Position numbers and translations under genes: made by a program
NCBI GenBank assembly: GCA_027563935.2
Contig: CM050453.2
Span: forward strand, 14,970,611-15,034,610
Length of the DNA stretch: 64,000 bases
Direction: 5' to 3'
Source of the DNA: Costus lasius
Taxonomy: Eukaryota > Streptophyta > Magnoliopsida > Zingiberales > Costaceae
Shown here: positions 36,395 through 48,200 of the stretch, one piece after another
Position numbering within the stretch: position 1 is the stretch's first letter
How the letters are laid out: every line of letters begins with the position of its first letter
Notes under the pieces: model-generated
What the model saw: the letters and a program-made list of their open reading frames with translations, nothing else
Database searches by the model: none
Told to the model about the DNA's origin: nothing

Positions 36395-36578
36395 AATAGT
36401 GGTACCAAAGTATTCTTGTACATTGCACATTGCATTTCCACTTGGCACTATTCATAGCATCTCAACAATAAAAGGGATAGTGGTACCTAAGTTCATTGTT
36501 CATCATACTTGGCACTAACCCCATGATTCAAAATAAAGATAGTGGTACCGAAGCAAAGCTTGACACTTGGCACTATCT
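36395..36578 (+). other. Three consecutive stem-loops in the Athila-1 3' non-coding region
   Basis: Hairpin 1 pairs AATAGTG (36395-36401) with CACTATT (36446-36452). Hairpin 2 pairs TAGTG (36478-36482) with CACTA (36513-36517). Hairpin 3 pairs AGATAGTG (36537-36544) with CACTATCT (36571-36578). Each carries GGTACC after the left arm and ACTTGG before the right arm. Athila-2 and -3 have one such hairpin each. Confidence 0.7.
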
Positions 36579-36921
36579 CTTCTTAAAAAAAAAAGAAAAA
36601 AAAAGGACTATGTGATACTAATGCTATTTTCCCATGACTCAATGTACAATTATGTGCTTGGTGAATGCTTGATCAATTATGTCACTCATGTGAACTGTGA
36701 TGTAAAGGTTTTTGGTACTGTTAATTTTGCACACTTTAATAGATTGTACTAGTGAGATTTGGTTTAATTTGCTTTTGATACTGCATTATAACTAGATGTA
36801 TTGTGATTAACCTATAGCTATGCTAGACTAATTTAAGCTATCTGAGATTCCCTATTTCGTGTCATCACTCTAAACAATTCAATTGCTTGAGGACAAGCAA
36901 AACTTTAAGTCCGATGTATTT

Positions 36922-38400
36922 TGATGACATGCAAATATATGATATATCGTGACTTATTTCTGCTATTATTTTGGAGTAAAATACATATTTTGTCTCATTT
37001 ATATACTTAATTGCTTCATATTCTTCAGAGTCTTCACTTTTTTCACTTGTTTTATTGAAATGTAGGAATTTCACCCTAAAATCGATGAAATTTGGAAGAT
37101 CTGAGGATATAGGACGAATCCTCATGGTGAGACGAAGCTGCACGTCGAATTTCAGCGCAAACGGAGTTATCTGTGCTCTTCACGGGCATGACCGTGTATC
37201 CATGCACGGCCGTGTATGAACTTGCACTTTCAGATCTTTCGATGAAATGTTCACGGGCACACCCGTGAACCCATGCACGGCCATGAAGAGCAATTTTTCC
37301 AGAAAAATAAAGTCGTCGAGCCATACACGGGCATGGCCATGCATCCATGCACGGTCGTGCATCGTCTCGCCCAGTTAGACACTCATTCGGTTTTTTGGCC
37401 ATAACTTACTATTTTGGAAACGAATGTTGCTCAAATTTGGTGGAGACCTTCCTAACTTAGCTACGCACGTTTTGGGACCAAAATCATTGGATTTGATTAA
37501 GCGGTTGAGGAGAACAAAGTAATACGGCAACAACTTAGGGTTTGGGGTGATTTTATGGGCGACAACACTGTTCCAGCGCGATTCTTCCTTCGTTCCGACG
37601 TGGATCTTCATGCTGGACCTCCTTCCTTCAAGGATCTACCCTTCCATCTAGTTTGATTTGATTTGTATGAGAGATTTGATGTATTTCACGATGTATATGA
37701 TAGCGTAAACTCTCCTTTCGGGGTTTAGGCGTAGCCCACTGTATGAATGTTGAATATTATGACTTGATCTATATATTTCTCCACTTATCTTTGTTCTTAT
37801 TCATGCCTAGGAAGTTTTCACTCGTGTTTATGTACTGGTCATATATATACATGTCTTAGATACTGTGGGAAGGACTGAGAGGTGAACCACAGTCATCGGA
37901 ATCCCTTAGACTGGATGGTGATTTCATTTAGCGAGAGCATTCGAAATCACATGAGGAACCCTAATCCTCAATAGAACTCATTGGATCCGCTTAACCCGAT
38001 AAGCCACGAGAGTAGGAGACTTGGGTTAAGTCAGATACCGGACCGTGTCTTGAGAAGGAGCGCATCTATACCCTAGGAAGGATTACCTTGAGAACTTAGA
38101 TAAAACTTGATTAGAACATCAAGCCTTAATATTTCTTCATGTTTCAGTGCGGTGAAACCCGATACCCCGAATCTCTCTCATAGATTTGAAACCCCGATTG
38201 TTTTGCTCTCTGCTCTGCTTGATTTCATTTGCTTTAGTTTAATTATCTGCACTAAGATTCTAGACATTTCTCTATTAATTGTTAACCTAGCTACTAGTTG
38301 ACTGATCAATTAGTACTTGACCCCTAGTCCTCGTGGGATCTACTTATTGTATTACGCGATAGACCGTGCACTTGCGGTAGCAGCTGTTTAGGCCCTATCA
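36922..38400 (+). repeat. 3' LTR of Athila-1
   Basis: 1479 bp, TGATGACATG to GGCCCTATCA, followed by CCCAG and the last 43 bases of the hAT element. It is preceded by GGACAAGCAAAACTTTAAGT; the expected polypurine tract is not recognisable, another sign of age. Confidence 0.92.
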
Positions 38401-38451
38401 CCCAGGCCCGAGCCAGCCCGTGCACGGCTCATGGCCACCTCTATATGTTAT

Positions 38452-38849
38452 CAATGTTATTATATATAATATAATCATGAGTCTTATTATAAATGTCATT
38501 TATATTATCACATTTATGTTTTGCATTATCTTTAGAAGTTTGCATAATGTCTATAGCTAGTATTTTAAATATTTGTATTACACATTATGCTCATTCTAAT
38601 TTGGCCCAAGCCAAATTAAGTTGAATAGGATGATCAAGTCTAATACAATTATAAGTTATAATATAAACTAGATCAGCCCCATAGTTAGGATCATTAGCTT
38701 AATTTATATACCATTTTGAAATGAATTTAAAAATTTACAGATTCAAATCATAATAAGTAAACTAAAGCAGCATAAAGCTATTAAAAGAAAAAACTATATA
38801 TGATAAAGTGAGGAAATAAAAGCCTACTTAATAGCTGTTAAGCCCAGCC
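38452..38849. other. AT-rich host DNA right of the hAT element
   Basis: Nothing recognised. Confidence 0.5.
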
Positions 38850-39530
38850 CTAAATTAGGGCCATCCGACGAGGACTCGTGGCGTCCTTCGGTCGGAGCTC
38901 CGGTGGTGAGGGTGGGAGGTACGGGGCATCGACCACGTCGGGTTCTTCAGAAATATTCCTTCTTCTTCCTCCTTTCGCTAGGGTGTTTTCGGCAAGCCCG
39001 AGGCAGCAACCCTGGTGGTTGACAGGTCCTGCCAACGAGGCATAAGCTCGACGGGAGAAAGGCGAAGGCAGGCCTTGGTTTCACGTCGGAGGAGCACGTC
39101 TGTCGAACGAATAGCGAGATGACGGGAACTGACGCTAACTCCGAACAGAGGCTTGACTTTGGACACAAACGGAACAGACGCCAGTTCGACGATGAGGACG
39201 TCGGCACCAGTTTCACTCATCGGTGAAACGTGAATGCCCTGACGCGAACATGTACGCTGCAAGACCGTGTGCTATGGACTCCGGTCGGCGGACTCCGACC
39301 AGGTTTTCCCCCACATTCCGGTGTCGTTTTCCGGCGCCCAAAGGGGCGCCGATGAGGCTGAGAGCAAGGGGCACAAGTTGCCTCTCCCCTGCCGCAGGCC
39401 CCGTTCATCGTTCCGATGACGTCCGCAGTAGAAACGGCATTGCTGCATCAAGCGTTCATCGCTCGCGAGGAGGACGATGTGTTTGGCGCTCGATCAAGTC
39501 AAACGCCTATAAATTCAAAATCGAACGCTG
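38850..39530. other. GC-rich island with several short open frames, no recognised gene
   Basis: This 0.7-kb patch is much richer in GC than its surroundings. Minus-strand frames of 61-94 codons overlap here; one begins with a true ATG at about 39222 (MSETGADVLIVELASV) and ends near 38980. No domain is recognised. It could be a decayed gene, a transposon fragment or a CpG-rich promoter. Confidence 0.3.
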
Positions 39531-40635
39531 ATTTCTGACGTGGCACGCCTAAGTTAATCAGGGGCCTGACAATAGGCATGGTACAGATTTAATCTTTCAC
39601 CGTGTAATTTTAGAAATTTGATTAATTTTTTTACTATTACTTTTTATTAAAAGTTTAACCAATAGCAATGTAATAAAAGAAAGCAATTTGAGACCTCTCT
39701 ATGTCATGAAAGATTTTATTAACAATAACTAACACTATTACGAACCACTATAAATAATATACTCAGCAATGAAGATATTTAAAAAGAAAGTTAAATTTAT
39801 AATCTAATATGAATTAGAAAGACAATAATACACATTAATTATTGTTATATTTTCACAATAATTAATTTACTATTATTACAAACCATTATAATAGTTTGAT
39901 TTTTTTTAAGTTAATAAGTTAACTTATCTAAGAAATGTGTTTATTCACATATGACAGTAAAATAATATCTTAATCCAAGAGTTATTGTAATCAAAGCACA
40001 ATAATTAATTGCAATTGAAATAAAGTTAAAAAATTAAAATTTCCATAATTATAACAAATAATAGGTTAAGATAAATTGCGCAAGTAATAAAGCAGATAGT
40101 TTTAATTGTATCCGATGTGGGAAATTTTTTAATTAATCAATGCTAACGTTTTAGTAAACAATTATATATTTCTTTATTTATTTGATAGCTATTGTGCTTG
40201 CGGCAATTAGGGTTAACAACCATAATTCTATTAATTAACTTGATTTATTTTTAGTAAGCTATTGCTGTTTGCGGCAACAGTTAGATTTTTTTTTAAAAAA
40301 AAAAAAACCCAATAATAGACTTTCGAAACAGAATTTTTTTTTTTTCTAATTTAGAAACAATTTGATTGGTTAATTTTTGTTCTCTAAATTTAATAATAAG
40401 AAACAGTAACTAACACAGTATTATGTTAAACAATTATAGTAAAAAAAATCATCTATCAGCCTGTATTTTCTCACAGCCACGATTTTTTTTTTTTTTTTCA
40501 GGGTATTAGAAAATTTTTCTTTAAAACTTTTAAAGAAAACAACATGCTTAATAAATAGGAATTATATTGTACCGAGAATTTTTACATATTAGTCTAAAAT
40601 TTCATGTAGATCTTTATTTAAATAGAAAATACAAA
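39531..40635. other. AT-rich intergenic DNA
   Basis: Long A/T runs (40280-40310, 40330-40350, 40480-40500). Two related words, AGCTATTGTGCTTGCGGCAA and AGCTATTGCTGTTTGCGGCA, occur at about 40187 and 40258. No gene is seen. Confidence 0.4.
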
Positions 40636-41071
40636 TATAGATTATGAAGCAATAAAATTTGTAAATAATATTTAAAAGAAAGTTAGAATGAGAATACTCA
40701 GAGGTTGCGATTTATCCTTAGGTAAAAATCAAAGCTCTCGTACAAGTTAATTCCGAATTGAACACCTAAAATATAATCGGATACTCCTCTCTTACAGGTC
40801 AAGACTATGAAAAATTGATCAAATATCCTTTCAGCAATGAGTAGTGAAAAACAAAAATCCAAAAAAAGATAAAAAAAAATCTAAGAAAAAAGAAAGCGCC
40901 AAAGAAAGAATGAAAAATCATTCCACTTTCCCACACTAGATTAAGCCTTTATCGGCTTTTTAAGTCCAACAACAATTGTTAGTAAGTTAATGCTAACATT
41001 AATCAAAAGTAACGTTACCAATAAATGCCAACGTTAAAATGATTTTTTTAATTATTTTTTTCCAACACCTT
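40636..41071 (-). repeat. Dispersed LTR-like repeat, copy 2
   Basis: Same orientation and order of words as 10260-10712, diverged by substitutions and small indels. On the minus strand it starts near GTGTTGGAAAAAA. Confidence 0.55.
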
Positions 41072-44000
41072 CACAGAGGCCTGGGCTGAAGATAAATCTC
41101 ATCACGAGTAAGTTATCCAACACTGGAAAGAGATTGACAAGAGGTTAGGCTTTTGCTGCAATTCTGGGTTGCAGAGTTTACCATTTGCCAACTACATATG
41201 CCAAATTGGCTTTGAACAATGACCCTCAACTCAAAGACCAACGGGATCAACTGATATCAGAGGCAGGATAGACTTGTTCCATAGCATTGCAATCGTATCT
41301 GACTGCCTTTAAATTATGAGTGTTGTGTTTCTGACTCCAGATAAGAGGATCAACAAAATGAGAAAGCACCGGAATGAACAAAATACATAAGAGATATATT
41401 TGTGGTCTATATGATAAGTCACATATTCTATACCAACTGAGTTCACAGCAGTCAACTCAACTCATTCTACTATCTTCATCTGCTGGTTTTGTGCTCCATC
41501 TCTCTTCTATGATCGTCTCGCTGCCCACAGACATTGTCCTCCAGTGCGAAAGATTTGCAGCTATGGATGACCATCATCTTGCAGGTATCGGTCTTCCATT
41601 CGCACTGCCAATTGCAGTAGACCACGAAATCTGATATCTCAACAATGCCAGTGAGGAAGCTTCACTGAGATTCCTGCGAATCTAGATGCCTGGGAGCACC
41701 TTGCAAATGTCAATCATGTTGTGCAAATAGAATGTACAATCATTTTGAACAGAAATTCAAATTACATAAAAACAGAAATTCCATTTGAAAAATGGAATCG
41801 ATTAAATTGCATGAATAACAACATGAGAAGTTATAAAAAAATAGAATCTAGAAGTGATTTATACCTGTCTTAAACCTCCCACGTATCTTTGCTAGCGAAA
41901 ACCATATGAAAGCTTGTATGTCATCTCTTTACCCAAAACTTGAAAGGGAGATACAAGAATGAGAGGAGAGAAGGTCTTAGATCTATGTGAAATGGGGAGA
42001 AAGAGTTCCTATTTAAAGGAACTCTTGAATGGGTAAAGCCTTAAAGGTGCCTCTTCTCAAATAGCCTTCAAATTAATTAAACTAAATTAAATCAAAAAAT
42101 TAAACAGACATAACTCTTGAAAAAGGAAAATTAAATTAGATGAAGATTCAAGGAAACAAGCACACAGTATAGCTTTATAAAAATTTTGAATTTTAATTAA
42201 AATAAAGTGAAAAGACACTAACAATGCCCTACAAATCAAAATTTTCAAAACACATTAAAAGCAATAAAATCAACACTCATTGTTTATAATAAGTGATTAT
42301 GAGTGACAATTGCTTTAGCACACTTATTAAATGAATATCCATCAAAGGAGTATAGTGACCTAGGTCTTAAACTAGATTTTGAACAATGCAAACCACAGTT
42401 TAAAACACAACTTTGCATATTTATGGTTGTTCACAAGTATCTTGATTTTTCATTAGAGATTATATGAGTGACCATTTCCTAGCCCATAGTCATACATGGA
42501 TATCCCCATAAGAATGTGTGCAAAGTCACCTCAAAGACATATTAGTTAGGAGGTTTTCTTCCTGAGTTTAAAACTCTTTATTCCCCTAATCACCTTTTGA
42601 ATGAGAGAATTGGAGTTCTCCATGTAATTTTTAAGGGTACTCCTTTAGCCAACCAATTAACCTCCTTTTACGCATTGCTCCTCATCCTAGGGATCAATCC
42701 TCTTTGAGATTGGCTTCCCCCTATGTGAAGGCTTATTACGTATGAATCCTTATTCCCCTTGATGAATCAAGATTTTAATCATGAAAGTATTGAAGTAAAA
42801 CTTTTTTATTTTCTTTAATTAGGATGGCATATGGGATACAATAGTCTTAATTAATAGGCATGCCAACATGTTTTTCAAAATGCAATACCTCACATTTTTT
42901 TAAAAAAAAATAGATGGAAGTTTTATCTTATATAAATGCTAATTAAGCATGCTGTATTTTAGCATTATATTCAAGTAATCAAATTTGACTTAATCATTGA
43001 ATTTATTAATAGTTATAGTATCATAAACTAGATTGTAAGGATTGAAAATAATCCCATGACATAATTGCTTACTTAGAGAAAATCCAAATCCACGTAGTCG
43101 ATGTACTATAAGTATTTTTTAATTAGTTTATGCCCTAATCTGCACAACAACGTTGATCTTTATTTAGACAGTAATCAAATCACTATACAGATTGAGAAAC
43201 AAACCAAATTTATAATCAATACCCAATTATCGACCAATCTAATAACAGTAAAATTAAGGACAACACAAATTAATAATTTGATTATTAATAATAATCTTAA
43301 TCCATAATTAATATAGTGTCATTTATTGATCTCTAATGATTAAAAATAATTGTTTGATATAATCACTTGAGCAAAAATATATCCATGTCCTAGTAACCAA
43401 GAAATCAATATATTAATTAAATAATATTAAGATTATTATTAATACAAGAGTACAAGATAAATGCTTATAATTAAATTTATCAAATTACTTAAATTGCATA
43501 ATAATAAAAAACAATAAAGTAAACAGACACTAATGAAACTTGTAATAATCTAGTCTTACTAAAATTAGGGGAACCTGCATGCATGTACTATGCTACTTCT
43601 GAGTATTCATACATTTCATATATATGTTACACTTCTAACGAATATTTCCTTTAGACGATGTGTTCTGACTAAATACGTTTCTAATGTGAATCCAAGGTAC
43701 AAGTTATTGACATATATACTACACGCAATGCAGTCAAATATATGAAATGTTAGTGTCGACGGATGCTAGGGCTAAGTTTGGCCTGACCTCAGCAGGGTAC
43801 TGGCGAGCTTTGATTGACCTAACACAACTCGGAATGTGTGTATCTGGTTCAACTTAAAGGAAAAAAAAACTCTTTTCAAGCTTTTTTTCTTTTCTATAAA
43901 CGTAAAGCAACGTAAATATATTGAACTTTATATAAAAAATGTAAATACATTGGATCGCAAGCATGCTAGATTGGCCCATGATGGTTGCTGTCACAGTCAC

Positions 44001-44726
44001 ACAAGATGGCCTAAGGTCTTTGAGCCTTGTTAATGAAAAGTTGGCCCTGGTTAGACTGTGTCGAACTTTGGGCCTCCAAGCCCTGGTCAGATTGTATCTA
44101 TGCTATTTAAGGCAACTTCACAAACATATACGAATGCAGTGAATACATGTGAAGAAAAAGATACAAGTGAAAAATCCTACTTCTGCATTAATGCTTATCT
44201 CCACACATAAGCATGTCGTGAGAAAGTTGAGGCTATCTCTTTTAAATTTCTTGAAAATCAACCTACAGAACTCCATAACATGAAACTTTTCTAACTGATT
44301 CAAACTCTTCAACTGCAATTCTTGACAGCTACAATTTTTTTCTTAGGCAGAGTGCACAATTCAAGCGTTTATACCTGCTGTCTTAGTACTGATTCGTTTG
44401 GCCATTCTCTTCCTGACAAATGTAAGCAGTGCGTAGATGATTGCCAAATTAGCAAAGTAACTGCCTAAATGCCAGAAAGGATTGTAAAACAACCTCACTG
44501 GCAGGACATGCAAGCATTTATTTGCTTCTCTTTGGAGAGAGGATACTACTTTTGGAAGAACCGAGGCAACATCTCAAGCAGCAAATTGGCTGCAAAATTA
44601 TTTTTGGATTAAGGGGATTCAGAACCAAGTCCGTCAGTAGAATTTAATTACTACTAAAAAAAGTCATTTTCCCCACTTCTTTTTTACTAGTTTAGTCTCG
44701 CATTCAAGTCCCCAAGAGCTAAAGCC
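41072..44726. other. Intergenic, no supported gene
   Basis: 41090-41720 has mixed composition and a few short frames without a recognisable product. At about 41850-42080 a minus-strand TTTAAATAGGAACTC with leader-like sequence downstream is reminiscent of an LTR promoter, but no boundary was found. The remainder is AT-rich. A TATTTAAGG word at about 44104 cannot be tied to a gene. Confidence 0.35.
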
Positions 44727-45278
44727 ATGCATTCCTACACACCAACCTTGTTCTCAGAACTCGAAGACATTCCTGATGCTGCCATCGAAGATTTCGCTGA
44801 CAACAAATTATATGTGCCTGATGACCCTATTGAGGAGCTTCGATTTGATCACTTTGATGATTCATGGTTCTTCCAAGTGATATCCAAAGAAGGTGGTTTC
44901 GAAGAGGAAAAACTTTTTCCTCAAGAAGGGCAACCTTTAGAAAATTTACCTGGGTGGAGGGTGCCTAAGAAGCTAAGGACCAAGAGGGTAGGACGAGAGT
45001 CTTGGTCTCTCTATCCTCCACTGTGGCACCTCAACAGCACAGCTACACGCTTCGAGGCAAAGAAGACATGCGTGCACTGCAGGGCTACGGATACACCACA
45101 ATGGAGGACAGGACCTGTTGGTCCAGCGACTCTGTGCAATGCTTGTGGCATCCGTTTCAAGTCTGGCCGGCTCCTGCCAGAGTACCGACCAGTTGCAAGC
45201 CCAACTTACACTGATAGTAATTTTTCTAACAGGCACAAGAGGGTCCTGAAGATAAGAGAAAGCAAGACTGGCCTGTGA
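44727..45278 (+). CDS. GATA-type zinc finger transcription factor, subfamily I-like
   Basis: 183 residues from an ATG to a TGA without a visible intron. The zinc finger is C115-x2-C118-x18-C137-x2-C140, the class IV plant GATA spacing, with [20 protein letters not shown] and the following basic region [15 protein letters not shown] typical of plant subfamily I. The tail [13 protein letters not shown] matches the conserved C-terminal basic segment of the group. The N-terminus is acidic ([16 protein letters not shown]), as expected of an activating region. It should act in the nucleus on WGATAR sites. Family members usually have about 200-350 residues and an intron before the finger, so this one is short; a retrocopy or a missed upstream exon is possible. 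No stop or shift breaks the finger, and no TATA box was assigned. Confidence 0.93.
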   Translation: MHSYTPTLFSELEDIPDAAIEDFADNKLYVPDDPIEELRFDHFDDSWFFQVISKEGGFEEEKLFPQEGQPLENLPGWRVPKKLRTKRVGRESWSLYPPLWHLNSTATRFEAKKTCVHCRATDTPQWRTGPVGPATLCNACGIRFKSGRLLPEYRPVASPTYTDSNFSNRHKRVLKIRESKTGL

Positions 45279-48200
45279 AGCTTTGATAATTGAAATTTCA
45301 GTATTACCCAGGTGGGCAAGGTCCTATCATAAACTGTCGTGTTAGATCTTCTTTAAGTTTCTCTAGAGCAATCAGGTGTCTAGTTTTGTTCAGTCTGATG
45401 TCTTGATATCTGAAATTTCTGACGAAGAGTCATGATTTGTTATAGTTGTGTTTAGTAATGGTAATTTGTTTGTTGTCTGTTTTTATTTCATAATTCATCA
45501 TACTTATTTTTTATTTCATCATACTTATAACTGTGTTCTCCTAAGCTTAAATGGAAATGCCATCAAGTAGCAGGAAGTTGAGAAGGTATGTTAAACAAAC
45601 CAGGTAGCATACTGTTTATTCTTTGCCCCTTGAAGTCCAATTTCGAAAAGCATTTTTCAACAGCACACAGCTAGTGACTGAAGAATTTTTATTGCTCATT
45701 TAGCATTCCAGAGTTGATACACTGCATTTACTTTGCTCATATCCTTAAAACTCTATATATGTACATCACATGAAAACTAGATGTAACTGTCATACTAGCC
45801 CTGGTTTGCCTATTTATCTTAGTATTGACACATTAGGGAAGAAAGAAAAGGTACCCAAGTAATGTCGGTGACATCCTCTCAACAACGTCATCGATGATGA
45901 CGTCGAGTCGAAAAATATTAGTTTAAATGCTTGTAGATTTACTTAATTACACGATTAGTTCATTGTGATACCACATGGACAACTTGGTCAGTATTTTTGG
46001 TATGTCTTACTCAAATATGTAAAGCATTAAGTGAATACAGACAAGGCCTAAGGACAAAACAACTATACAAGAAAAGACTAAGGTAATTTTCATGTGATTG
46101 CTCTCAAGTCTTCTTTTTGAAGAACATGTTGCCCAGCAAAATAAGACAAAATACTTTTCCACGTATTGGTTTAATTGGGAAAAACAAACAAATAAGTCTA
46201 AAGAATTAGTTTTATATAATTAGCTGCAAGGTTGTCAAGATTAGCGCTTTTAATGTCATCCATTATAGTATGCCTTGTATGAACCTATCCGAGATAAGAC
46301 TGAATCAATACATCTATGTGACTGATATGCTCGCGCATCCATGTGTCGGTATGTCTCATATGTAACTAGCTTGAAATTGGTATACCAATATAGATCAGGA
46401 TTGAAAACTTTAGTTGAGATTGAGATCCTACCTAAAAAATAGTAGAGGCTTTCTAGAATTGAATTGTAGGGTCAAAACATAAGATTGTAAGATCCAATAA
46501 CTTTAACAAAAATTAATATTTTATGTATTACTATTGTGGTATATCTTTCGTTATAAATATCTAAACTAATATAACATTTCCGAAGTACAATATTAAATTC
46601 AAGGAATGATGATAAATAAACATTAAACTTTAAAGATTAAGTTAATGTGTTATGCATAAAACGATACTTACAAATTTTGGCTTTAAAGCAAGGTTTGAAA
46701 ATTTGATCTTAACCAATGTACCGGTCCGATCTCAGACCGATATGCTACAATGAAGCCAATACTATGCTACAAATTGAAAATTTGTAGTGACTCAGGGTAA
46801 CAATAAAATCAGACCAAGAGACCAAGAGACCAAACCCATCTTGGTCCGACACAAATTGAAATTTTTAGCCTAAACAAATTGCAAACCTTGCTTCAATGTT
46901 CTCTGGTACAATGCTACATTGCCACAACATTATTCTTGTTTTGTCACTATGTAGTTGTGCATGCTTAATAGGAGGCATGCAAGTTTGAAGGGAGAGCCAT
47001 AGGTGTCATACAATGCAAGTGAAGCTTGATGGAAGAATCATGGAGTTTTTGTTGTAGGGTAAGACTTAACAAGAGAGTGAGAGTGACAAGGTGAGGCACA
47101 TGAAGAGCATGCAAGAAGGTTTTCCTATTGTCGTGCAAGCATTGTGCAGGGCAAGAGAGAGATGAGCTTCTCCTCTGAAGATGAGAGGTGAGCTTCTCGT
47201 AATAGATAGGGAAGACAAAGCATTTGTACAATTTAAAGATTGGGCAAGTGAGAATGAACAAATGGAAGATGAAGCACTCGTTGCACAGTTTAAAGCAATG
47301 CAAGTATTTACTTAGTGAACTTAGCTCAATGCAACCAAGTCAACTGAGTATACCAAATCAACTAGTAAGTAACCCCGAGCTTCATTAAAACTGAACCTAA
47401 TACTAAGTTGACTTAACATGTTGGTGCAAAGCCTGCAACATGTAAACTCATAGGATCATAGGAGTCAACTCATGTTCTTTAATAAAACAAAATTACAAAA
47501 AAAGTATAATACTTTGAATTAGTTGTCAGATGGAAAAACCCAGATATTAAATGAAATTAAAAAAAAACTAAATAATATGGCAAGTCAATCAAGTTAAAGG
47601 TGCCACAAAGAGAGTAGGAGAAAGAAATTAGGAACATGAGAACATGATAACCATTTTATTATTGCAGGACAAAAGCCTCAATAGATATAAATGATTAAGG
47701 TTTCTATCAAGAACCTATTATAGTAGCTTTAAAACATAATCCCATCCCCTATGTGATTCTCCTTCATACTTGTGCGAACCTTGAGAATAATTCTTATGCC
47801 CTTAAAACTTGTTTCTTTCTTTTTGTTAAAAATCACTTAAATTTTTTAGAACTCTATTTCTTGTGCTGATTATGTTCTTACATCCTAGAAAAGAAAAACT
47901 CCGCAAAGCTCACGGTATATTATCAGAGTTAATGATAAATGCTTGCTCATATGAATCCTTAAAAGAGCAAGAGCAAAAGCAATCAATTTGATCCATCCTA
48001 CAAGCATCCATGACATTTTTTTCCTAGTTAGATTTTTGAACTTACCAAAGTCAGGCTTCTTATTCTGAAACCAAGTATTGTTGATCTGGCGTCAAACACA
48101 AGGAAATTTGTGTATCCAGTGCGCTTGTTTAGATACAGTATGGGTGGAAATATCATCTCATTTCTCATGAAGTTCATGCATTATTCTCAAACTGCAATAT

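Larger units (their letters stand above)
15569..38400 (+). mobile_element. Athila-type Ty3/gypsy retrotransposon 1 (outer element, decayed)
   Basis: Inserted in the hAT 3' region with a perfect 5-bp duplication, CCCAG (15564-15568 and 38401-38405). LTRs are 15569-16990 and 36922-38400, both starting TGATGACATG and ending GGCCCTATCA. The primer site matches tRNA-Asp, as in Athila. Remnants in order are gag, protease (split by element 2), reverse transcriptase/RNase H, integrase (split by another LTR), a long non-coding region with palindromes, and an Athila-type downstream ORF. Stops, deletions and insertions make it inactive. Confidence 0.93.
12221..38443 (+). mobile_element. hAT transposon interrupted by nested retrotransposons
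   Basis: The 5' end starts TAGAGGTGGCCAACGGCC and the complement of the 3' end starts TAGAGGTGGCCATGAGCC. A perfect 8-bp duplication, TATGTTAT, flanks the whole (12213-12220 and 38444-38451). Without the 22.8-kb insert (15569-38400 plus one copy of the CCCAG duplication) the element is about 3.4 kb. Both subterminal regions (12221-12400; 15330-15568 with 38401-38443) are dense in GGCCCG/CGGGCC words, which in hAT elements are typical of transposase-binding regions. It carries a decayed BED/hATC transposase. Confidence 0.92.

Noticed and set aside
41850..42090. LTR promoter on the minus strand
   Set aside because: A TATA-like word and a leader-like sequence are present, but no LTR ends, primer site or second copy were found.
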